Of a stretch of 5,851 nucleotides of DNA, positions 1 to 3,984 are shown one piece after another. The stretch lies in NCBI GenBank assembly GCA_030146045.1, contig JASLDG010000041.1:1-5851 (forward strand), read 5' to 3'. The first letter of the stretch is position 1; each line of letters starts with the position of its first letter. Source of the stretch: Candidatus Saccharimonadales bacterium (GTDB taxonomy: Bacteria > Patescibacteriota > Saccharimonadia > Saccharimonadales > Saccharimonadaceae). The notes beneath the pieces are model-generated. The model saw only the letters and a program-made list of their open reading frames with translations. It was not told where the DNA came from and did not search any database. The position numbers were made by a program, and so were the translations under genes.

Positions 1-404
1 ATAGTCGCGATTGAAAGCGTGTCGGCTGCAAACACAATAGAAAGTGCCGCAAAAAAACCAAGGCCGGCTTTTTTAAGCGGCAACGTCGAAAGCGTAAAGC
101 CAAACATAAAAGCCAGGATAGTCGCGAGAAGGATCGTTGCGAGATTACTAAGACCAAATACTGCTGCAATCACCAAACCAGTCACTTCGCCGATTGCACA
201 ACCTGCCAGGCAGTGGAGCGTCGCGTTTGCCGCCATCTTATTGAGGCTTTTTCTATCAGTGCCACTATGACCTTCGTGTACTGTGTGGTCATGCGTCTCT
301 GGCATATCTTTTTCTGCGGCTACTAATTTCATATGACACTTCGAACAGGTTCCTGGCGCAGCGCTGGTGATATCTGAATGCATTGGACATACATACTGAG
401 ACAT
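1..404 (-). CDS. Heavy-metal-binding-motif plus DUF4396-like membrane protein, C-terminus beyond window edge
   Basis: Reverse-strand translation from the ATG at 404 gives 134 codons with no stop before the left edge, so the gene is partial. Residues 4-28 match the heavy-metal-binding module found in copper efflux proteins: C6-P-M-H9, then P17-G18, then C20-x-x-C23-H-M25. A His-rich linker follows (H38, H40, H43, H46). From about residue 58 the sequence resembles DUF4396: TLHCLAGCAIGEVTG (62-76), then hydrophobic stretches at about 70-86, 88-108 and 113-132 that should cross the membrane. The start lies one base after the csoR stop, with GGAAGAG inside the csoR 3' end as a possible ribosome site, so translation is probably coupled. 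Co-transcription with a CsoR repressor suggests copper (or related metal) binding, sequestration or transport. DUF4396 has no established biochemical function, so the role is inferred. The module assignments come from motif recall, not a search. Confidence 0.85.
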   Translation of the reverse strand, partial: MSQYVCPMHSDITSAAPGTCSKCHMKLVAAEKDMPETHDHTVHEGHSGTDRKSLNKMAANATLHCLAGCAIGEVTGLVIAAVFGLSNLATILLATILAFMFGFTLSTLPLKKAGLGFFAALSIVFAADTLSIAT

Positions 405-405
405 A

Positions 406-675
406 TTATCTCTTCCGTTTCAATTTATATACTTTTAATATCTCTTCCGTTGCTTGCTCTTCGTGACCATGCTTAATCTGGTGCACTACATGGGTGCTCA
501 GGTGATTTTCGAGCAGTACATCTTCTACCCCTGACAGCGCTTCTTTAATCGCGGACGCCTGCGTAATAATATCAATACAATAGGTATCCTCATCGACCAT
601 TTTTTGTAGCCCGCGCACCTGCCCTTCGATAATCTTTAGTCGCCGAAGCGCCTTTGTTTTCGTCTCTACTTTCAT
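406..675 (-). CDS. csoR: CsoR-family (DUF156) metal-sensing transcriptional repressor
   Basis: An 89-residue all-helical protein of typical family length, with the hallmark RLKIIEGQVRGLQKMVDED near the N-terminus. CsoR proteins form dimers or tetramers that hold G-tract operators in the apo state and release DNA when Cu(I) binds. The conserved ligand positions are C33, H58 and H62 (NHLSTH). This C-H-H set differs from the classical C-H-C of Mycobacterium and Bacillus CsoR but occurs in the Thermus thermophilus copper sensor. RcnR (Ni/Co) also has C-H-H but needs an N-terminal His, which is absent here, so copper is the better guess. The start at 675 is supported by a -10 element ending six bases upstream and an operator in the promoter spacer. 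There is no usable Shine-Dalgarno at normal spacing, which fits a leaderless mRNA. The gene heads a two-gene transcript with the metal-binding membrane protein downstream. Confidence 0.93.
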   Translation of the reverse strand: MKVETKTKALRRLKIIEGQVRGLQKMVDEDTYCIDIITQASAIKEALSGVEDVLLENHLSTHVVHQIKHGHEEQATEEILKVYKLKRKR

Positions 676-681
676 AGTTTT

Positions 682-710
682 ATGATACCCCTAGGGGGTA
701 TACATGTCAA
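682..710 (-). promoter_or_regulatory. csoR promoter, predicted leaderless
   Basis: On the minus strand there is a perfect -35 TTGACA (705-710), a 17-base spacer and a -10 TATCAT (682-687). The -10 ends six bases before the csoR ATG, so the predicted +1 is the A of the start codon. The spacer is almost wholly occupied by the CsoR operator, so bound repressor would block RNA polymerase directly. Confidence 0.85.
685..701. promoter_or_regulatory. CsoR G-tract operator
   Basis: ATACCCCTAGGGGGTAT contains the perfect palindrome CCCCTAGGGG (688-697), with ATA/TAT arms offset by one base. This is the C-tract/G-tract architecture of known CsoR operators, for example the one upstream of Bacillus subtilis copZA. 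It sits between the -35 and -10 of the csoR promoter, which implies autorepression relieved by metal. Confidence 0.85.
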
Positions 711-789
711 TCAGAAAATCTCGCCTCCATGAACGAACCATGGGATTTTACATTGCAGAAAAGAGATTCGTAAAACAGCCCGAGAGGAG

Positions 790-818
790 TTGAAAAAATA
801 ATCGCTATCAGGTATACT
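790..818 (+). promoter_or_regulatory. Promoter of tRNA-Gly
   Basis: TTGAAA (790-795), a 17-base spacer and TATACT (813-818) form a near-consensus sigma70-type promoter. The predicted start is near 825, five bases before the mature tRNA 5' end, leaving a short leader for RNase P. The -10 lies in the octamer GGTATACT, which is also present at the ddl and rarA promoters. Confidence 0.85.
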
Positions 819-829
819 CGTTTAAGTAC

Positions 830-905
830 GCGGGTTTAGCTCAGTTGTTAGAGCGCTTCCTTGCCATGGAAGAGGCCAGGAGTTAGAGTCTCCTAACCCG
901 CACCA
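830..905 (+). tRNA. tRNA-Gly (anticodon GCC), CCA encoded, unusual elbow
   Basis: A full cloverleaf can be folded by eye. The acceptor GCGGGTT (830-836) pairs with AACCCGC (895-901). The D stem GCTC/GAGC is 839-842 with 851-854. The anticodon stem CTTCC/GGAAG is 856-860 with 868-872, and its loop TTGCCAT gives anticodon GCC (863-865). The T stem AGGAG/CTCCT is 878-882 with 890-894. The discriminator is A73 (902), followed by encoded CCA (903-905). The Levitt pair G15-C48 is kept. The D loop AGTTGTTA has a single G where GG is expected, and the T loop is TTAGAGT instead of the usual TTCGAGT, so the 19-56 tertiary pair reads U-A rather than G-C. All stems are perfect, arguing against a decayed gene. 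Bacterial tRNA-Gly usually has U73; A73 is typical of partners of the alpha2-type GlyRS. Confidence 0.95.
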
Positions 906-940
906 TAGAAAAAACCGATCTGTATGATCGGTTTTTTCTA
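906..940. terminator. Bidirectional intrinsic terminator, perfect 15-bp stem
   Basis: TAGAAAAAACCGATC (906-920) pairs perfectly with GATCGGTTTTTTCTA (926-940) around the loop TGTAT. Both strands read a GC-containing stem core followed by six T's. It starts one base after the tRNA CCA end, and can also stop minus-strand transcription leaving the CYTH gene 141 bases to the right. Confidence 0.93.
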
Positions 941-1080
941 TATATAACTGCAGAGCCAAAAATCTTACATTCACCGACACATACTAGACCATACTCCAAC
1001 TAATCCAGGGATTGTCCTTGAGCTATTAAGCAATAGAAACTCGCGACAAACAAGCCGTGAGAAACAGTGAGCATGGCTAA

Positions 1081-1614
1081 TCAATCTTCGATAGCTTCTA
1101 CTACATGATAACCATAGTATCGAGTATCTCCGGTCACTTCAGCGACCTCAGCAGGAAAGCGAGTAGAGTCGAACATATTTCGCTCGCCATCAGTAGAGGC
1201 ATCCACCTCCAATACCCGAAGACTACCTTCGGTAAACTCATCGTATTTCATAGAAAATAAAATATTATCTTGCATATAGTTAAACTCGTAGCGCGTTTTC
1301 TCGACCCGAAGTATCGATAGGTCAAGAAGCTCTTCGTATTGCTCTCGAGTCAGTTCTTCTTTCACAGCAGTCCGGCTCCCACCTCTCGTTGTCTTTGTAA
1401 TCAATAAAGTCTGAACATCACCATTCTCAAACTTTTTATAGGCAAGTTTCTTCTCACTACTTTCACCTGTTTGGAGCCAATCAGTAATGAGAGCAAATGA
1501 AGTTGCCCCATTTTCCGTCAAGAAATCAGACGCAAGTCCTGCGACAAGAAACTTTCTCGCGTTATCATCAAGCATTGCTTTTTTCTCTGGATCAGGAAAA
1601 TTTTCACCTTGCAT
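1081..1614 (-). CDS. CYTH-domain (triphosphate tunnel) protein, N-terminal catalytic motif degenerate
   Basis: A 177-residue protein resembling the CYTH superfamily (adenylate cyclase CyaB, thiamine triphosphatase, inorganic triphosphatase), whose beta-barrel tunnel binds triphosphates. RKFLV (20-24) fits the first strand. YKKF (59-62) and TLLITKTTRGG (69-79) fit the R-x-R and L-T-x-K strands, then KEELT (85-89). EKTRYEF (105-111) matches the K-x-R-Y strand, YDEF (124-127) the I-D-x-F strand and LEVDA (135-139) the acidic E-x-E strand. VTGDTRY (160-166) resembles the usual C-terminal VTGD-x-RY helix start. The signature E-x-E-x-K reads D17-N-A19-R-K21, so one key acid is Ala and the other Asp; activity may be altered or lost. 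AAGG lies seven bases before the ATG, and the codon just upstream is an in-frame stop, fixing the start. It is last in the ddl run and ends with TGA. Substrate unknown. Confidence 0.75.
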   Translation of the reverse strand: MQGENFPDPEKKAMLDDNARKFLVAGLASDFLTENGATSFALITDWLQTGESSEKKLAYKKFENGDVQTLLITKTTRGGSRTAVKEELTREQYEELLDLSILRVEKTRYEFNYMQDNILFSMKYDEFTEGSLRVLEVDASTDGERNMFDSTRFPAEVAEVTGDTRYYGYHVVEAIED

Positions 1615-1628
1615 TCATTTACCTTATG

Positions 1629-1649
1629 TTAGGCGCCGCCAGTGAGCAT
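1629..1649 (-). CDS. Possible leaderless six-codon leader ORF (MLTGGA)
   Basis: An ATG at 1649 lies exactly six bases after a TATAAT, the same geometry as the csoR, ddl and rarA starts, so a transcript from that promoter would begin on this codon. The ORF ends with TAA (1629-1631), 14 bases before the CYTH ATG and in a different frame. It could be a leader peptide that loads ribosomes and couples to the AAGG-preceded CYTH start. It may equally be chance in a short AT-rich gap. Confidence 0.3.
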   Translation of the reverse strand: MLTGGA

Positions 1650-1655
1650 ATTTTA

Positions 1656-1661
1656 ATTATA
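1656..1661 (-). promoter_or_regulatory. Possible promoter -10 (TATAAT) upstream of the CYTH gene
   Basis: A perfect consensus hexamer lies on the minus strand in the 62-base gap after the VOC gene. No convincing -35 is found at 16-18 bases upstream. It could give the CYTH gene its own transcript besides read-through from ddl. The 62-base gap contains no terminator hairpin that I can see. Confidence 0.45.
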
Positions 1662-1676
1662 ATTCCATGGTTATCC

Positions 1677-2105
1677 TTAGAGCGCATGCGGGTCAAATTC
1701 CACCGTCCACTCAATGCCATATTTATCTCTAAACATAGCAAAGTAGGTACCCCACGGACTAGCATCTGCAGGCATTTCAACCGTTCCGTCAACTGAGAGA
1801 TGGCTGAAAATCCGGTCAGCCTCTTCGCGACTCTCGACATTGATAGCTATTTTCGATCTATTTTCGTTTTCGTTCACTCGGCCCAATACTTCGGGTACGT
1901 CATTGGCTATCAACTTGCTTTCACCGATTGGCAAAACAATACGCATGATTTTACGTGCTTCGCTCTCCGCTACGGGAAAATCTGCACTTTCAAGATCTTT
2001 AAAACGCACAATATTTTCAAACTCACCGCCAAACACAGATTGATAGAATGTAAACGCCTCTTCGGCATTTCCGTTGAAGTTAATATAGGGATTGATAGTT
2101 ACCAT
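1677..2105 (-). CDS. VOC-family PhnB/YjdN-like protein
   Basis: A 142-residue protein with the PhnB-like vicinal-oxygen-chelate signature. Residues 6-27 read PYINFNGNAEEAFTFYQSVFGG, written in part here: PYINFNGNAEEAF then FYQSVFGGEF. The second half holds EADRIFSHLSVDGTVEMP and WGTYFAMFRDKYGIEW, the usual second beta-alpha-beta-beta-beta unit. These proteins are small soluble dimers, often annotated from old homology as 3-demethylubiquinone methyltransferase, and mostly of unknown function. The position usually occupied by a His (M-H-x-x-L-P-I-G) is Arg here (IMRIVLPIG), so a metal site of glyoxalase type is doubtful. The Shine-Dalgarno AAGGAGGGA (2113-2121) ends seven bases before the ATG and settles the start. 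The gene begins 31 bases after the SPFH stop and is probably co-transcribed with it. Role unknown. Confidence 0.88.
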   Translation of the reverse strand: MVTINPYINFNGNAEEAFTFYQSVFGGEFENIVRFKDLESADFPVAESEARKIMRIVLPIGESKLIANDVPEVLGRVNENENRSKIAINVESREEADRIFSHLSVDGTVEMPADASPWGTYFAMFRDKYGIEWTVEFDPHAL

Positions 2106-2137
2106 AGTTATTTCCCTCCTTGGAAATGTGTGTCGAG

Positions 2138-2884
2138 TTATTTGTTCACAACGCGCGCGATGGTATCGGTCAAGTCAGCCGGTAATACGAAGAGTGTCTT
2201 CTGACTTGGCTCGACTGCGATCTTCTCAAGTGTTTGCAAGGTACGGATATTGATACCGCCAGGAATCTTTGTCAGCATAGCTGCAGCGTCTGCAACAGCC
2301 TGCGCCGCTGCCTTTTCGCCCTCGGCAGCGATAATAACCGCACGGCGTTCACGCTCAGCTTCCGCCTGCTTGGCCATGGCACGCTTCATGTCTTGTGGCA
2401 ATTCGATATTCTGAATCTTGACGTTCTCAACATCAATACCCCATTTGTCAGTCTCGCTATCTACAATTTCTTTGATTTTTTGGCTGATTTCTTCGCGTTT
2501 GGAAAGCAGCTCATCCATATCAGCATTACCCGTAACATCACGAAGTGCCGCCTGCGCAAACTGGCTCGTCGCATACACATAGTTCGTTGTTTCGAGCACA
2601 GCCTTGCCTGCATCGATCACACGGAGATACACGACCGCATCAACGCCAACCGTCACGTTATCCTTTGTAATAATTTCTTGCTTTGGTACGTCAATGGGGG
2701 TCGAACGAATATCTACCTTGATAATGCGCTGAAAGATCGGCACCACGACACGAAGACCAGGCTCGCGAATACCTGTAAATCGACCAAGAGTTAATATAAC
2801 ACCACGTTCATACTGGTTAATCACCTTAATGCCGCTCAAGACAAAAATACCAATCACAATGATAAGAAAAATCATAAACTCCAT
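2138..2884 (-). CDS. SPFH/Band 7 (slipin/stomatin-like) membrane protein
   Basis: A 248-residue protein with one N-terminal hydrophobic segment (about 3-19) followed by an SPFH domain. Recognisable slipin sequence includes INQYERGVILTLGRF (22-36), EPGLRVVVPI (41-50), IITKDNVTVGVDAVVYLRV (71-89) and TSQFAQAALRDVTG (106-119). From about 165 to 200 it is Ala/Glu/Lys-rich helix (KQAEAERERRA, EGEKAAAQA), which normally drives oligomerisation. It ends with the LQTLEKIA and TLFVLPADL segments typical of slipins. The family forms large membrane-attached rings or microdomains and often acts with a membrane protease. The usual bacterial partner NfeD is not adjacent; neighbours are ddl upstream (19 bases) and a VOC gene downstream. 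GGAGGAG just before the ATG supports the start. A link to cell-envelope work is suggested only by the ddl neighbour. Confidence 0.93.
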   Translation of the reverse strand: MEFMIFLIIVIGIFVLSGIKVINQYERGVILTLGRFTGIREPGLRVVVPIFQRIIKVDIRSTPIDVPKQEIITKDNVTVGVDAVVYLRVIDAGKAVLETTNYVYATSQFAQAALRDVTGNADMDELLSKREEISQKIKEIVDSETDKWGIDVENVKIQNIELPQDMKRAMAKQAEAERERRAVIIAAEGEKAAAQAVADAAAMLTKIPGGINIRTLQTLEKIAVEPSQKTLFVLPADLTDTIARVVNK

Positions 2885-2903
2885 GTTAGCTCCTCCTCAG
2901 ATT

Positions 2904-3941
2904 CTATATCTTTATTGTAGCACGACCGAGTGCGTTCTCGATCAATTGCTCAATGAGTTGAGCGTAGGTAAGACCCTCGTGACGCCACAGTTTTGGAAAC
3001 ATACTGAGATTGGTGAATCCGGGCATAGTATTCACCTCATTGATGTAGAGCGAACCATCGTCACCAAGGAAAAAGTCGACGCGTGCTAACCCTCGGCATC
3101 CAAGTACTTCGTACACTCGACCAGCAAGTGCCTGTACTCGATGTGTCATTGCACGGTCAAGCTCGGCCGGAATAGCAATAGTCGCTTGATTACTGTTATA
3201 TTTATCATCGTAGTCATAAAAATCCGCACCAGGCGCAATCTCACCGACCCCGCTTGTATGATGATAGGGTGGCGTGCCAATCACTCCGACTTCCAGTTCG
3301 CGGGCTACAATCGCCTGCTCAATTAGTGCAACATCATCGTGCTCGTGTGCCTTACGCAGCGCCTCGATAAACTCCTCTTCACTATAGACCTTACTGACAC
3401 CAATCGAGCTCCCTGCTCGCGCTGGTTTGACAAAAAGCGGCGACCCAAGTGTCATGCTGAGTTTATGGAATTCGGGTGTGTCATCATCCTTATGATGAAG
3501 CTCGTATGGCACAATCTTTATATGATGTGCCCCTAGCACCTCCTTGGTTGCCGTCTTATCCATACATAATGCGCTTGCAAACATATCACACCCGACGATT
3601 GGCACGTGCAAAAGCGATGCGAGGCCCTGCACCGTACCATCCTCACCAAGCTGGCCGTGCAGTGCCGGAAAGACAACGTCCGGCTGGACAATCCGTTGGC
3701 CAGGAAGTGTCACAAACCCCCGCGTGCCGAGTGCTGGTAGCAATTGTGGTGCGCCGTGGGTATCGATTTCCATCGGTAATGTATCGAGAAGCCACCACTT
3801 CCCTTCTCGGTCAATGTACCCCAAGAAAACTTCGTACTGCTCGTCGTCAATTGCCGCAAAAATATTGCGAGCCGAAGCAATCGACACATCATGTTCCGAT
3901 GATTCACCGCCGAACAGCAGCAGGACGGACGTACGATTCAT
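2904..3941 (-). CDS. ddl: D-alanine--D-alanine ligase
   Basis: A 345-residue ATP-grasp ligase making D-Ala-D-Ala for peptidoglycan precursors in the cytoplasm. Family motifs are complete: GGESSEHDVSIASA (11-24, with E16), LHGQLGEDGTVQG (94-106), MDK (127-129), FVKPARAGSSIGVSK (170-184), ARELEVGVIG (213-222) and NEVNTMPG (301-308). Catalytic and Mg residues align by spacing with E. coli DdlB: R287, D289, E302 and N304. The omega loop has FYDYDDKY, and Y242 matches the Tyr that marks D-Ala-D-Ala rather than D-Ala-D-lactate ligases. Length is closer to DdlA/VanA-size enzymes than to the 306-residue DdlB. The frame stays open upstream to about 4523, but that part lies antisense to rarA. The ATG at 3941 is chosen because the Ddl fold begins there and a -10 ends six bases before it. 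It heads the run with the SPFH, VOC and CYTH genes. Confidence 0.96.
   Translation of the reverse strand: MNRTSVLLLFGGESSEHDVSIASARNIFAAIDDEQYEVFLGYIDREGKWWLLDTLPMEIDTHGAPQLLPALGTRGFVTLPGQRIVQPDVVFPALHGQLGEDGTVQGLASLLHVPIVGCDMFASALCMDKTATKEVLGAHHIKIVPYELHHKDDDTPEFHKLSMTLGSPLFVKPARAGSSIGVSKVYSEEEFIEALRKAHEHDDVALIEQAIVARELEVGVIGTPPYHHTSGVGEIAPGADFYDYDDKYNSNQATIAIPAELDRAMTHRVQALAGRVYEVLGCRGLARVDFFLGDDGSLYINEVNTMPGFTNLSMFPKLWRHEGLTYAQLIEQLIENALGRATIKI
2914..2922 (-). promoter_or_regulatory. Possible internal extended -10 promoter before the SPFH gene
   Basis: TGC-TACAAT on the minus strand fits an extended -10 element (TG-N-hexamer) inside the 3' end of ddl. The predicted start near 2907 would leave a 23-base leader containing the GGAGGAG ribosome site. 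No good -35 is present at normal spacing. It would let the SPFH gene be expressed apart from ddl. Confidence 0.3.
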
Positions 3942-3947
3942 GTACTC

Positions 3948-3956
3948 AGTATACCA
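3948..3956 (-). promoter_or_regulatory. ddl promoter, extended -10, predicted leaderless
   Basis: Minus-strand TGG-TATACT is an extended -10 element whose hexamer (3948-3953) ends six bases before the ddl ATG, putting +1 on the start codon. No -35 consensus is visible 17 bases upstream; that position is occupied by the rarA -10. No Shine-Dalgarno precedes the ATG. Confidence 0.75.
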
Positions 3957-3972
3957 CCAACCAAGAACACGG

Positions 3973-3978
3973 TATACT
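3973..3978 (+). promoter_or_regulatory. rarA promoter -10, predicted leaderless
   Basis: TATACT in the context GGTATACT ends six bases before the rarA ATG (3985), so the predicted +1 is the start codon itself. There is no clear -35 and no Shine-Dalgarno; AAAGAT between the hexamer and the ATG is a poor match. Confidence 0.72.
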
Positions 3979-3984
3979 AAAGAT

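Larger units (their letters stand above)
3948..3978. repeat. 8-bp inverted repeat AGTATACC...GGTATACT in the ddl/rarA divergent promoter
   Basis: AGTATACC (3948-3955) and GGTATACT (3971-3978) are perfect inverted copies separated by 15 bases. Each copy carries the -10 hexamer of one divergent gene, and each ATG lies the same six bases beyond its hexamer. The 17-bp-spaced -35 position of each promoter falls on the other's -10. It may simply be two similar promoters, or an operator for a dimeric regulator. Confidence 0.8.

Noticed and set aside
19..270. An 83-codon plus-strand ORF at the left edge
   Set aside because: It is the shadow of the DUF4396-like gene on the minus strand, which has clear metal-binding motifs and membrane segments.
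690..694. AGGGG on the minus strand as a Shine-Dalgarno for csoR
   Set aside because: It is 12 or more bases from the ATG and lies inside the operator and promoter spacer, so it would not be in the predicted transcript.
941..1080. Small RNA or second terminator between the tRNA terminator and the CYTH gene
   Set aside because: Only weak, mismatched hairpins (for example GCCGTG with CATGGC, with a 12-base loop) and no promoter or T-run were seen.
1081..1083. TGA recoded as Gly, as in some CPR lineages
   Set aside because: The CYTH gene ends at this TGA at the expected place after its C-terminal VTGD-RY helix, and the tRNA-Gly anticodon is GCC, not UCA.
3213..3237. Ddl as a VanA-type D-Ala-D-lactate ligase (suggested by its 345-residue length)
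   Set aside because: The omega loop keeps FYDYDDKY with the Tyr typical of D-Ala-D-Ala enzymes, and no vanH or vanX lies nearby.
3544..3984. N-terminal extension of rarA on the plus strand from 3544
   Set aside because: It is antisense to ddl and unlike any RarA N-terminus; the family sequence begins at 3985.
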